Counted from the stretch's first letter, positions 54,796 through 64,000 are shown. The stretch is 64,000 nt of DNA from Legionella beliardensis (GCF_900452395.1 NZ_UGNV01000001.1:2257501-2321500); one strand, 5' to 3'. The notes: generated by a model from the letters alone, not told the origin. Program-made: numbers and translations.

Positions 54796-57357
54796 ATGCA
54801 ACAAGTCGTTACTAAATTTGGTGGTACGAGTGTCTCAACTTTGCAAACTTGGGAAAATATTGCACAAATCACCCAACAGCATATTAAAAGCGGCGTACAG
54901 CCCATTATTGTCTGCTCAGCGATGGCACAAATTTCAAATAAGCTTGAAAAAGCTACCGAAGCTGCCTTATTTGATCAACATCAAGTCATTGCAGACGATA
55001 TCATTCAAAGTTATTTTCAACTTGCTGAAAGCCTCGGTGTTTCGCCAGACTTAATTAATTTAGAAATTACCTTAATTAATCAATGGCTTACAGGCATTGC
55101 CCTACTTAAAGAAGCACCTGCTAAAACGCGAGCACAATTAATGAGCTTGGGCGAATTAATGATGACTCGCCTTGGGCATGCTTTTTTGCAGAAAAAAGGG
55201 ATAAACTGCCTTTGGTTTGATGTGCGTGAAGCGTTAGTCTCAACGCCAGTTGCAGGTGGAGATACCATTAATTTTCTAGCTGCACGCTGCACAAGTGAAC
55301 CTAACCCAGACCTTAAGCAGCGATTCGTTGGCTCAGGCGCACAAGCGATTATTACCCAAGGCTTCTTTGCTGCTAATCCAGAAGGCGATACTGTGTTATT
55401 AGGCCGCGGCGGTTCTGATACCTCTGCAGGATTGCTTGCTGCCATGTTAAGTGCTAAAAGTTGCGAAATCTGGACAGATGTACCAGGCATTTATACAGCC
55501 AATCCCTATCAATTTCCCCATGCTCGATTACTTAAACAACTTAATTATGATGAAGCGCAAGAAATTGCATCCATGGGTGCTAAGGTTCTACATCCTAACT
55601 GCTTACCGCCAGTACGCAAAGCCAATATCCCCATGATTGTAAAATACACGCAGTTGCCTGAGCATTCAGGTACACGCATTACCAAAGACAGTGATGAGTT
55701 AGCACCGCCCATTAAATCAATACAAATAAAACATAGCATCATTTTAGTATCGATTGACACCTTAAATATGTGGCAACAAGTCGGCTTTCTCGCTGATGTT
55801 TTTACAGCCTTTAAGCGTCATGGCTTTTCTGTGGACTTATTATCTTCTTCTGAATTTAATGTCACCTTATCACTTGATACGAATGCAAAACTGCATGAAA
55901 GACGCGCTTTAGAAGCGCTTTTAGCTGAATTAAATCAGTTTGGCCGCGCAAAATTGATTGAACCTTGCAGTGCCATTAGTTTAGTAGGGCACCATATTCG
56001 TACTATTTTGCCACAATTAGGCCCAACACTAGAAGTTTTTGAAGCCAAACAAATTTATTTAATGTCCCTTGCCTCAAATGATTTAAACTTAACCTTTGTC
56101 GTTGATGAATCTCATGCTGAAAAATTGTGCCAGAAATTACATAATTTATTGATAGAAAGTAACCCGCAAAGCTTTTATTATTCAAAAAGTTGGCATGAAG
56201 AATTTGGTAATCCAGGCCTGCGCCCTCTTCCTTGGTGGGAAACCAAACGAGATAAGTTGCTTGATTTAGCACACGCCCATTCCCCCTGCTATGTTTATGA
56301 TCGCGAAACGCTAGTAAAGAGAGCAGATGAATTACTGCAATTAACAGCGCTCGACCAACTCTTTTATTCAGTAAAAGCGAATGCCAATAGTGAAGTCTTA
56401 AAGACTTTTTACCAGCAAGGATTAGGCTTTGAATGCGTATCAATTAATGAGCTGCAGTTTTTATTGAAATTATTCCCAGATATTGATCCTAAACGCATCT
56501 TTTTTACCCCTAATTTTGCTGCTAAAAATGAGTATGAATTTGCACTTTCTCTTAATTGCTATTTAACCATTGATAGTTTATATCCGTTAGAGAATTGGCC
56601 AGAATTATTTAAAAATCGCGCTATCTTTTTACGCGTTGATCCAGGCAGTGGTGCCGGACATCATAAATTTGTCTGCACGGCTGGCAATGAATCTAAATTT
56701 GGCATACCACAAAGTGATTTAGAAACAGCCCAAAAGCTTGTTGCTCAACATCAAATTTCGGTCATTGGTTTGCACGCTCATTCAGGTAGCGGCATTTTAA
56801 CCACCGAGCTTTGGCAAAGCACAGCGCAAATGCTAACCATGCTTTTGTCCTTATTTCCAGAGGTTAAAATTGTCAATTTAGGCGGCGGCCTTGGTGTGGT
56901 CGAGAAACCAGGCCAGCAGCCACTTGATTTATCTGCCTTAGACGCGGCCCTATTAGCCGTTAAAACTCGCTTTGCTCATCTGTCTTTCTGGCTAGAGCCA
57001 GGACGCTATTTTGTGTCCGATAGCGGTGTTATTTTAGCGAAAGTAACGCAATGTAAAGAAAAAGGTAAAGTACGTTTTATTGGGATTGAAACAGGTATGA
57101 ATTCTTTAATTCGCCCTGCTTTATATGGCGCTTATCATGAAATTGTTAATTTAACCCGTCTAAATGACGAGAAAACAGATTTTTCACATGTTGTTGGTCC
57201 TATTTGCGAATCATCTGATACCTTAGGTTATGATCGCCTTTTCCCAAGAACCTTTGAGAACGACATCATTCTAATTGCCAATGCGGGCGCTTATGGCTAT
57301 TGCATGAGTTCTAATTATAATCTACGGCCTCCAGCACAAGAAATTGTAGTAGATTAA
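54796..57357 (+). CDS. Bifunctional aspartate kinase / diaminopimelate decarboxylase
   Basis: A fusion of the first and last enzymes of lysine synthesis. The N-terminal half is a LysC kinase: VVTKFGGTSVSTLQTW (4-19), GRGGSDTSAGL, EIWTDVPGIYTANP, followed by an ACT-like regulatory part (about 300-450). The C-terminal half (about 490-853) is a LysA PLP enzyme: FYSVKANANSEVL (PLP Lys), GLHAHSGSG, VNLGGGLGV, WLEPGRYFV and ICESSDTLGYD (active-site Cys). I chose the ATG at 54796; an upstream TTG frame (54742) adds 18 unsupported residues. The helicase gene starts one base after the stop. Such fusions are known in Legionella and Xanthomonas. Confidence 0.94.
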   Translation: MQQVVTKFGGTSVSTLQTWENIAQITQQHIKSGVQPIIVCSAMAQISNKLEKATEAALFDQHQVIADDIIQSYFQLAESLGVSPDLINLEITLINQWLTGIALLKEAPAKTRAQLMSLGELMMTRLGHAFLQKKGINCLWFDVREALVSTPVAGGDTINFLAARCTSEPNPDLKQRFVGSGAQAIITQGFFAANPEGDTVLLGRGGSDTSAGLLAAMLSAKSCEIWTDVPGIYTANPYQFPHARLLKQLNYDEAQEIASMGAKVLHPNCLPPVRKANIPMIVKYTQLPEHSGTRITKDSDELAPPIKSIQIKHSIILVSIDTLNMWQQVGFLADVFTAFKRHGFSVDLLSSSEFNVTLSLDTNAKLHERRALEALLAELNQFGRAKLIEPCSAISLVGHHIRTILPQLGPTLEVFEAKQIYLMSLASNDLNLTFVVDESHAEKLCQKLHNLLIESNPQSFYYSKSWHEEFGNPGLRPLPWWETKRDKLLDLAHAHSPCYVYDRETLVKRADELLQLTALDQLFYSVKANANSEVLKTFYQQGLGFECVSINELQFLLKLFPDIDPKRIFFTPNFAAKNEYEFALSLNCYLTIDSLYPLENWPELFKNRAIFLRVDPGSGAGHHKFVCTAGNESKFGIPQSDLETAQKLVAQHQISVIGLHAHSGSGILTTELWQSTAQMLTMLLSLFPEVKIVNLGGGLGVVEKPGQQPLDLSALDAALLAVKTRFAHLSFWLEPGRYFVSDSGVILAKVTQCKEKGKVRFIGIETGMNSLIRPALYGAYHEIVNLTRLNDEKTDFSHVVGPICESSDTLGYDRLFPRTFENDIILIANAGAYGYCMSSNYNLRPPAQEIVVD

Positions 57358-57358
57358 A

Positions 57359-60300
57359 ATGCTTAAAGACCACAAGCAACGTGAACAGGCAACTGATCCA
57401 AGCCGCTCTTTCATTGTCCAAGCTCCAGCTGGCTCTGGTAAAACAGAGCTGTTAACGCAGCGTTTTTTAAGATTACTGAGTACGGTTACTTCGCCTGAAC
57501 AAATTGTTGCCTTAACATTTACCCGCAAAGCAGCCAGTGAAATGCGAGAACGTATCATCACGGCATTACAACGGGCGGCAGATGGTCTAGAAGCAACGAC
57601 GCCACATCAGCAACTTACAAAGCGCTACGCCCAAGACGCTTTAAAGCAAAGTCAAAAACTTAATTGGCAACTGCTTAAGCAGCCAGGCTCCTTAAAAATC
57701 ATGACGATTGATGCGCTGTGTCAAACAATTAGCCAGGCAATTTTCTTAGATGATGAGCAAATCCCCTATGCTAAAGTAAGCGATGATCCACAGGGCCTTT
57801 ACCAACATGCGATACGAGAATGGTTAAACGATGTATTAGATAAAGAGGCTCTGCATTATCCCCTACAGGTATTACTCCATCATCTTGATAATCGCCAAGA
57901 CAAGCTCATCTTATTATTAAGTGATTTACTTAAAACGCGCGAGCAATGGTTACCCGCTCTCTATGCTGCCCATGAACAAACAAAAGAAACATTTGAGCAA
58001 GCTCTCTATCTGATTGAACAGCACGAATTAGAACGTTTTCTTAAAAGCTTTCCTTTAACCGAGTGTGACGAATTACGTCAATTATGTAGTCAGTTTGCAT
58101 CGCTTAACATAGAGGCAAACATTACTCGACAACCTCTTCGCACCTGGAACTCAGTAAAGCAATTTAATAAGGAAATAGCAACCTGCCTAGCCATGTTACT
58201 GTTAACTAAGGATGATAAATTACGTAAAAGTTTTGATCATCATGTCGGATTAAAACGCGATTGCTGTGCCAAAGAAGTGTATGACGATTTAAAAGTTAGA
58301 AGTAAAGATATTTTATATAAATTAGGCCAGATGCCTGATTTTTTAAAAGCATTAATTCGTTTAAAAAACCTACCACCGCCACATTATAATGCTGAGCAAT
58401 GGGAAGTATTACAAGCGCTCTTAACCCTACTTCCCTTATTAGCTGCTCATTTGCATATTACATTTAGCATTAAAAACCAAGTCGATTTTACCGCTATTTC
58501 GCAACAAGCTTTGTTAGCATTAGGTGATGATTTATACCCAACTGATTTAGCGCTTTACCTCGATCATGCTATTTGCCATTTATTAATTGATGAGTTTCAA
58601 GATACTTCCATTCAACAATTTCAGCTCTTAAAAAAACTCACTCAAGGCTGGAGCCCTAATGATGGGAAAACGCTTTTTATTGTGGGCGATCCTATGCAAT
58701 CTATTTATCGCTTTAGGCAGGCAGAAGTAGGGCTTTTTATTAAAGCAAGGCAACATGGTTTAGGACATCTTAACTTAATCCCACTCGAGCTTTGCTCTAA
58801 TTTTCGTTCGACTAAAATGATTGTCGATTGGGTCAATGAACACTTTAAAACTATTTTCCCCAAACAGGATGATATTGAAACAGGCGCTATTTCTTTTCAT
58901 GCTTCTACTCATGTTTTAACGGAGACAACAGCGAGCTGGATTAAGGCGCAACAAGTTAATGATAAATTAGAGGAAGCGAGTGCTGTTGTTAATTTAATTA
59001 AACAAGAATTAGAAAAATACCCGCAGGATAAAATTGCCATACTCGTGCGCTCACGTACTCATTTAACAGACATTGTTTCAATACTGCGGCGAGCTAAGAT
59101 TCCCTTTCAAGGCATTGACATTGAAAAGCTATCAAGTTTAGCGCATTTAGTCGATATTTGGTCTCTAACGAAAGCATTGCTGATGCCTGCTAATCGCCTC
59201 GCGTGGTTAGCCCTTTTGAGAAGCCCTTGGTGTGGGCTTAGTTTAAAAGATTTGTACTACATTGCTAATTTTAACAAGTATAAATCGATTTATTATGCCT
59301 TGGCTAATTTAGATAAATTGCCCCAATTAAGTGAAGAGGGATTAATTCGGGCGCATTACCTTTATACCGTAATGCAGCGTGCCTTAAATCAGCGCCAACA
59401 AAAGCCTCTAGTTGATTCGCTCCTGGACATTATGAAGCAATTACATGGCGACTTACTTCTTAACGATGCCCAGCAACTCGATATTGAGCAATTTTGGAGC
59501 CTGCTAAATCGGTTTACTAAGGATGGTCAAATTAGTGATATCAAACAATTAGAATTAGAATTTAAGCGCCTTTATTCGCAACAAGTTTCAGCATCACGCC
59601 TACATATCATGACCATTCACAAATCAAAAGGCCTGGAATTTGATGCTGTCATTTTACCCAGCTTAGGAAGTAAAGCGCAGCAGCAAGATAAGCCGCTTCT
59701 GCGTTGGTTAAAGTTACCCAGGCAAACGCAAGACGACTTATTGCTCATGTCGCCCGTTCGTGCCGCACAGCAAAAGCATTGCCCCTTATATGATTACTTA
59801 GCTGAGATTGATCTAGAAAAAGAGAGTTATGAACAACAGCGGTTACTTTATGTTGCGGTCACCCGTGCCAAAAAAAGATTGTACCTTTTTGATAATCAAC
59901 AGAAAATAACGACAAACACCATGCGCGATCTATTAAAGGCACAATCATTTACAACGCTTGATTTACCAACCCAAACGCTTAATTCACAACCGCTGCTTCC
60001 TAGCTTAAAGCGTTTGCCTGTAGACTTTTATATCAGACCACCTGCAGACTTAACACCAGGAACAACTTCGCGGTTAACTATCCAAATAAATGATAAAACA
60101 AATCCCGCCGACCCTATTATTCATGAATTACTTTATTGGATTTTTAATAATCACCCAAGCCAGGCAGATGAGCTACCTTGGGGGACGATAAACCGGCAAT
60201 TACAAGCATTAGGCTTTACTAAAGCAGAGCAGCAGCACATGCTACATCAATTACAAACTCAAATTGCAACAATGCTTGCTAGTGACTTAGGGAAGTGGCT

Positions 60301-60607
60301 TTGCAAAGCGCATGTAGATGAGCGCAGTCCCTATGAGCTCCTTACCTATGAAGACAGCCTAATTAAAACAAAATTAATTGACAGAACTTTCTATGATAAG
60401 GATGTTTACTGGTTAATTAACATTAAAACAAGACAAGCCAATGCAGAGGAGCAACGTCTAGCGCAAGAAGAATTAAATAAAAGTGCTATGCTCTTGCAAG
60501 AAATCATTGAAGTCCCAATTAAGCTTGGCCTATTTTATTTACCAACAGGATTATGGCTAAATTGGACACTAACGCCTGCGCTATGCCTATCAAACGAAGA
60601 CTCGTGA
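57359..60607 (+). CDS. UvrD/RecB-family ATP-dependent helicase with degenerate nuclease tail (AddA-like)
   Basis: A 1082-residue superfamily 1 helicase. Motif I is VQAPAGSGKTELLTQRF (about 20-36), motif Ia TFTRKAASEMRERI, motif II LLIDEFQDTSIQQF, motif III VGDPMQSIYRFRQAE and motif VI YVAVTRAKKRLYLF (about 834-847). This is the layout of AddA/ExoV beta subunits. The C-terminal segment KLIDRTFYDKDVYWLINIKT (about 1004-1023) resembles the RecB-type nuclease core, but the usual DYKT reads NIKT. No AddB-like partner is adjacent. Role in double-strand break repair is likely, but exact class is uncertain. Confidence 0.87.
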   Translation: MLKDHKQREQATDPSRSFIVQAPAGSGKTELLTQRFLRLLSTVTSPEQIVALTFTRKAASEMRERIITALQRAADGLEATTPHQQLTKRYAQDALKQSQKLNWQLLKQPGSLKIMTIDALCQTISQAIFLDDEQIPYAKVSDDPQGLYQHAIREWLNDVLDKEALHYPLQVLLHHLDNRQDKLILLLSDLLKTREQWLPALYAAHEQTKETFEQALYLIEQHELERFLKSFPLTECDELRQLCSQFASLNIEANITRQPLRTWNSVKQFNKEIATCLAMLLLTKDDKLRKSFDHHVGLKRDCCAKEVYDDLKVRSKDILYKLGQMPDFLKALIRLKNLPPPHYNAEQWEVLQALLTLLPLLAAHLHITFSIKNQVDFTAISQQALLALGDDLYPTDLALYLDHAICHLLIDEFQDTSIQQFQLLKKLTQGWSPNDGKTLFIVGDPMQSIYRFRQAEVGLFIKARQHGLGHLNLIPLELCSNFRSTKMIVDWVNEHFKTIFPKQDDIETGAISFHASTHVLTETTASWIKAQQVNDKLEEASAVVNLIKQELEKYPQDKIAILVRSRTHLTDIVSILRRAKIPFQGIDIEKLSSLAHLVDIWSLTKALLMPANRLAWLALLRSPWCGLSLKDLYYIANFNKYKSIYYALANLDKLPQLSEEGLIRAHYLYTVMQRALNQRQQKPLVDSLLDIMKQLHGDLLLNDAQQLDIEQFWSLLNRFTKDGQISDIKQLELEFKRLYSQQVSASRLHIMTIHKSKGLEFDAVILPSLGSKAQQQDKPLLRWLKLPRQTQDDLLLMSPVRAAQQKHCPLYDYLAEIDLEKESYEQQRLLYVAVTRAKKRLYLFDNQQKITTNTMRDLLKAQSFTTLDLPTQTLNSQPLLPSLKRLPVDFYIRPPADLTPGTTSRLTIQINDKTNPADPIIHELLYWIFNNHPSQADELPWGTINRQLQALGFTKAEQQHMLHQLQTQIATMLASDLGKWLCKAHVDERSPYELLTYEDSLIKTKLIDRTFYDKDVYWLINIKTRQANAEEQRLAQEELNKSAMLLQEIIEVPIKLGLFYLPTGLWLNWTLTPALCLSNEDS

Positions 60608-60619
60608 TTTTCTAATGTC

Positions 60620-62227
60620 TTACATTTTTATATCTTTATTCGAGCTCTTTTCAAGCAATGCATTTTGAATAAATTCCATCGTGTCACTGCATCTATCCAA
60701 CAAATGAATAAGCCTCGTTTCTTCCTCCGGATTATTCTTATCCATGCGCGCTACTACTTGTTCCTTATAATTTTGGACAACTTCTAAGTCTTCTTCACTT
60801 ATTTCTTCGCGGCTTTTACTTAAAATTTTATCAATTTTTTCATCAGCACCTTCCATGATTAAATCATCCAAATCGTATTTTTCCTGCACTGGAATGAAAA
60901 AGGAGCCACGCATGCCTGTCATCGTTCTTTTATGTAAATTTCTAAGATCATGAACATAATCTGCAAATTTCTCTGCATTAAAAAGATTATCTGAGTCTCT
61001 AGGAGGTAGGCATTCGGCGAATTGTTGACCCGTTGTTAACCCATCACTGATTCCATGACTTAAATGAAAGTGTGGGCTTTGCAGCGCATCTCCTACAGCA
61101 ACTAACCAATGTTGGTTATTAGCAGATAAACGTTGCACAGGGTTCTTAAGGCGAGAAAGGGTTAAATCAAAGCCAGTTACACTTAATTGATGTTGTTTTT
61201 TTGCTGCCTCTTCGGCAAGGGGTCCATCTAGATGATGTCTCTTTTGAAATTTTTCTTTTTGCTTTTGAAATTCAGCGGGCTGCGCCTCATCTCCTTTAAT
61301 ATATAAATCGTTTGGGTCTATTGCAAAGCGTTTACAAACCATATGCTTGCACCAAGCTTCAATTTGCTCACGGCGGAGAGCATTTTCTGCTTTTATGTCA
61401 CGGTTATTCGCTTCATCAAATAGTCTTATTTTTGTGTAAAAGCCAGGTATCTCTCCGCCTACATAGAGGCGAGTATGCGCACGATTAGCAAAGATATATA
61501 CTTGAGGTGCTCTATCATGATTCCAACCAAACTTAAGCTGCAGTTCTTTGATGTCTTCTTCTTTAAAGTTTAACTTGTAAGTATAGCCAGATTTATTTTG
61601 AAGTTTTGGGTATTTTTTCTCAATCACTTCTTTGTCTAAGTGAAAAGTTGCCGTACCCTGTGCTTCGTGCGGCAAACGTACTAAGGGCTCTGAAATATCA
61701 TCAGCTGTTTTTGAATGCACAAGCCGAAAAGCTTCTCTTTTATTGCCAGTCGCATCAACAATATGAAGATAAGGAATCGTGTGTTGATTCTGGTTAATAT
61801 CTGTTAGGGTAACGGTACTAGAAGATGGGTCTATTTCTGTGAGTTTAGCGACTCGCCTATCGAGATGTATAAAATGATTTGTTTTATTCGGAAATTCCTT
61901 TAATTTCCTTAATAGAAAATTTTCAACTTCCTGAATAGCTAAAATGCCATCATTTTTAATAAATTTATCTCTAAATCTGACATCGTCTGCATTATTAGGA
62001 TCAACATGTGAAAGTAAAATTTTGCGCGCTTCTTTATCTTTAACAAATACATTTTGGGTTCTGACTGAATAAGGGTATTCGGTAACCAGTAAAACATCAT
62101 ACCCTTTGCTTAGCGCAGCTAAAGCGGTAGATAGCCCAGAAGGGCCACCTCCCATAATAACAATGGGATTCTTAAGGTTTTTATCGGCAAGCAGATCATC
62201 TAAACCACTTTCATGTCTAGTTCTCAT
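60620..62227 (-). CDS. FAD-dependent monooxygenase-like protein with charged C-terminal extension, possible effector
   Basis: A 535-residue protein. The N-terminal FAD site is IVIMGGGPSGLSTALAAL (22-39), followed by VRTQNVFV (about 55), a DATGNK stretch (about 157-162) and a second FAD motif in VAVGDALQSPHFHLSHGISDG (about 372-392). This is the fold of class A flavin monooxygenases; the layout is reminiscent of MICAL-type enzymes. The last 120 residues are helical and charged, with acidic clusters (SREEISEEDLE). No signal peptide. It is convergent with the helicase gene and upstream lie two unknown paralogues. Substrate unknown; a secreted role is a guess. Confidence 0.65.
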   Translation of the reverse strand: MRTRHESGLDDLLADKNLKNPIVIMGGGPSGLSTALAALSKGYDVLLVTEYPYSVRTQNVFVKDKEARKILLSHVDPNNADDVRFRDKFIKNDGILAIQEVENFLLRKLKEFPNKTNHFIHLDRRVAKLTEIDPSSSTVTLTDINQNQHTIPYLHIVDATGNKREAFRLVHSKTADDISEPLVRLPHEAQGTATFHLDKEVIEKKYPKLQNKSGYTYKLNFKEEDIKELQLKFGWNHDRAPQVYIFANRAHTRLYVGGEIPGFYTKIRLFDEANNRDIKAENALRREQIEAWCKHMVCKRFAIDPNDLYIKGDEAQPAEFQKQKEKFQKRHHLDGPLAEEAAKKQHQLSVTGFDLTLSRLKNPVQRLSANNQHWLVAVGDALQSPHFHLSHGISDGLTTGQQFAECLPPRDSDNLFNAEKFADYVHDLRNLHKRTMTGMRGSFFIPVQEKYDLDDLIMEGADEKIDKILSKSREEISEEDLEVVQNYKEQVVARMDKNNPEEETRLIHLLDRCSDTMEFIQNALLEKSSNKDIKM

Positions 62228-62435
62228 AATTTGCGGTACTCTAATGGAAGATTACTCACAATTTTGTTTAATTATAGTACAAAATTAATGCGGGAATTTT
62301 TGTAAACCACACGGTAGATGACCTAAGCACTGCTTGAGCTTAGATGGTTTTTAACCCAGTTGATTTTTAAGGTTGAATTGATATAAATTTTTTATTTCAA
62401 AAACTTAATTAATGCTTACCCTTCACTTAAAAAAC

Positions 62436-63452
62436 TCAGCTTAGGATTGAGTTATTGTTATTAACTTCCTGATTTTGCGACTCATTATCACGGGATTTGT
62501 CTTGCTCCTGAGCTGGCTGCTTATTCTTTGCGTTATTTATTTGTTCTTCTGAGGAGGTAAAAAAGCGAAACTTTCTTCTACGGCTAGGGCTATCAAGTTT
62601 TACGCCTTTATCCCAATAAGTCGTATCTAGATCATAACAATACTTAGGTACATTCGTAGGAATTCTAGGTGATGATGGTTTTTCAAGCTCATATTGCTTA
62701 ACGAGTTCTTCTATTTTTACTTCACCTTTTATGTCTTTATTTGGTCCTTTAGCTCTCATTAAAGCGACAGGTTTAAACTTATCTGTTTTAGTGCCCTTGG
62801 TGTTAAAAGTAATACCCGTTCCTAAAGGTTGATCAATCATTTGCAACACTTCTGCGCTTGACAATAATGATTTACATTCCCCACTAAAACATATTTCTGG
62901 ATTAACCTTAATACCATGTTCATTAAAATAATTTTTTATTCTTTTTATTAATAGCCATTCCTCTAAAGTACTATGCATAGTCGCTGACTGTAGAAAAGGC
63001 CTCATAACTACTAATTGTAGATCTTGATTCGTTTTTAAATCTTTACAATTAAATACAGCATAAGCATGAGTATACATTTTTTCACTAGGAATTGTTTTAT
63101 CAGGTGCGTAAGCTAGGAATGTATCTGACAGATTATCTACTGAATTCAACCCTACTGTAAGTACATGACCTTCGTCATTGAGAATTAGAAGTCGATAATT
63201 CTTAAAAAAATCAAATTGAAATACTTTTCCTTCTTGAATTAACGAATCAATAGCTTGTGTTGCTGTAGTATGCTCATTTTCTTGCAAGCCTTCTACTACC
63301 ATATTATCTGGTGTAGAATTGTTATTTTCTGAGTCAATAACTTCATCTTTTGGGGAACTGCCTGTATGTTCAGGTTGCTCGTCAAGCTTAACGAATTTAG
63401 AAAAGTTCTCAGAATTAGTATCCACTTTACGCTTTAGTTCACTGCTTTTCAT
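62436..63452 (-). CDS. Hypothetical protein, first of two tandem paralogues
   Basis: A 338-residue soluble protein of no family known to me. N-terminal 75 residues are polar. The middle (about 75-250) has mixed strands and helices (KVFQFDFFKNYRLLILNDEGHVL, AYAVFNCKDL, EEWLLIKRIKNYFN). The C-terminal part holds PLGTGITFNTKGTKT, ending in an Asn/Gln/Glu-rich tail (NKQPAQEQDKSRDN, NNNNSILS). A second gene upstream (63598-64000) repeats the last 133 residues clearly: PLGKGITFNTKGTQT, KLNSPQYRRK and NSNNSKLS. No signal peptide, charged tail: a possible secreted effector family. Confidence 0.6.
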   Translation of the reverse strand: MKSSELKRKVDTNSENFSKFVKLDEQPEHTGSSPKDEVIDSENNNSTPDNMVVEGLQENEHTTATQAIDSLIQEGKVFQFDFFKNYRLLILNDEGHVLTVGLNSVDNLSDTFLAYAPDKTIPSEKMYTHAYAVFNCKDLKTNQDLQLVVMRPFLQSATMHSTLEEWLLIKRIKNYFNEHGIKVNPEICFSGECKSLLSSAEVLQMIDQPLGTGITFNTKGTKTDKFKPVALMRAKGPNKDIKGEVKIEELVKQYELEKPSSPRIPTNVPKYCYDLDTTYWDKGVKLDSPSRRRKFRFFTSSEEQINNAKNKQPAQEQDKSRDNESQNQEVNNNNSILS

Positions 63453-63597
63453 ACCAAAATCTACAGAAAATAAGTCATTAGCTTCTATGTATTATACTAG
63501 GAATTTATTAAGTAAAAATTAACAATATTGAATAAATTATAGCCAAAACAAGTAGTTCATGAAAAGTGAAGCCATGTTATATTTTATTATAAAATAG

Positions 63598-64000
63598 TTA
63601 GCTTAATTTTGAATTATTGCTATTAAATTCTCTATCCTGGTCTTGAGACTCATTATTATCATTTGATTTATCTTCTTGCTCATGAGTGTCCTGCTCATTC
63701 TTTACTTTAGTTGTTTGTTCGCCTGAGGAGAAAAAGCTATCTTTTCTCCGATATTGAGGACTATTAAGTTTTAAGCCTAAATCCCACTCTTCCTTATCTA
63801 AATCAAAATTACGCTTAGGTATGTAGGTAAGTATTCTAGGCAGTGACGGTTTTTCTCCTCCATGCCACCTTTGAACTAGCTCTCTTAGCTTTATTTCATC
63901 TGAATTAGTAAGTTCTTTTAGCTTAGCAATGGGCTTAAAGGCATTTGTTTGCGTACCTTTGGTGTTAAAAGTAATACCCTTTCCTAAGGGTTGATCTATC
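63598..64000 (-). CDS. Hypothetical protein, second tandem paralogue (partial, runs off the right edge)
   Basis: The last 133 codons of a gene entering from the right. It reads IDQPLGKGITFNTKGTQT, then FKPIAKLKEL, PSLPRILTYIPKRNFD, GLKLNSPQYRRKDSFFSSGEQ and a polar tail ending FNSNNSKLS with TAA at 63598-63600. Each block aligns with the C-terminal part of the neighbouring gene (62436-63452), showing a tandem duplication. The start lies outside the window. Function unknown. Confidence 0.65.
   Translation of the reverse strand, partial: IDQPLGKGITFNTKGTQTNAFKPIAKLKELTNSDEIKLRELVQRWHGGEKPSLPRILTYIPKRNFDLDKEEWDLGLKLNSPQYRRKDSFFSSGEQTTKVKNEQDTHEQEDKSNDNNESQDQDREFNSNNSKLS

Noticed and set aside
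54716-55054. Open frame overlapping the start of the aspartate kinase
   Set aside because: It lies in another frame over the conserved KFGGTSV region and has no recognisable domain.

Overview
This window looks like chromosome from a member of the Legionellaceae. It is A+T-rich and built of gammaproteobacterial housekeeping genes. The left end runs enhA-enhB-enhC, then uvrC-letA-phhA, in the arrangement known from Legionella pneumophila. Other pointers are a fused aspartate kinase/diaminopimelate decarboxylase, a eukaryote-type sterol reductase, Sel1-repeat and ankyrin proteins, and several large coiled, charged proteins of the kind that Dot/Icm systems export. I saw no rRNA, tRNA, insertion sequence, prophage or CRISPR array.

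Layout. 1-1659: end of the enh entry locus (minus strand). 2107-2958: a eukaryote-like amidotransferase-fold protein. 3192-6866: uvrC, the LetA response regulator and phenylalanine hydroxylase. 7219-9621: a small helical protein and a large PP2C-type phosphatase with shuffled motif order and a membrane anchor. 9817-14136: bioC/comF divergent pair, a flavin monooxygenase and an M50 protease. 14363-18269: hemA-prfA-prmC and dksA. 18270-18986: repeat-filled spacer. 18987-28228: waaA, djlA, a DHCR7-like sterol reductase, envelope proteins, a Sel1 protein resembling LpnE and small enzymes. 28309-30711: a collapsed flagellar locus (fliM-like, fliN-like, flhG, fliA) with no export, rod, hook or filament genes. 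31191-33202: a DprE1/DprE2-like oxidoreductase pair. 33270-35159: two ferritin-like proteins. 35342-37914: a secreted alpha-amylase and an ankyrin gene bracketed by repeats. 38386-43891: mscL, alaS, recX, recA and a CinA-family amidase. 44089-52779: lipoprotein, mutS, tamA-tamB and hemB. 53101-60607: a FadL-type porin, the lysC-lysA fusion and a UvrD/AddA-type helicase. 60620-64000: a flavoprotein and two tandem paralogous unknown proteins, probably accessory and possibly secreted effectors.

How it fits together. The core genes cover haem synthesis (hemA, hemB), translation (prfA, prmC, alaS), DNA repair (uvrC, mutS, recA/recX, helicase), outer-membrane building (waaA, tamAB) and the stringent/virulence switch (letA, dksA). 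Interspersed accessory genes point to life inside a eukaryotic host. Spacers between convergent or unrelated genes are packed with at least four families of short palindromic repeats.

The most notable observations are these. (1) A minimal flagellar remnant joins an EIDALL-SPOA mini-FliM to a FliN-like ORF across an A9 slippery run, kept beside FlhG and FliA. (2) A PP2C phosphatase carries its DGHGG motif after, rather than before, the rest of the catalytic domain. (3) A sterol reductase closely resembles animal DHCR7. (4) The helicase has a nuclease-like tail in which a catalytic Asp appears replaced by Asn.
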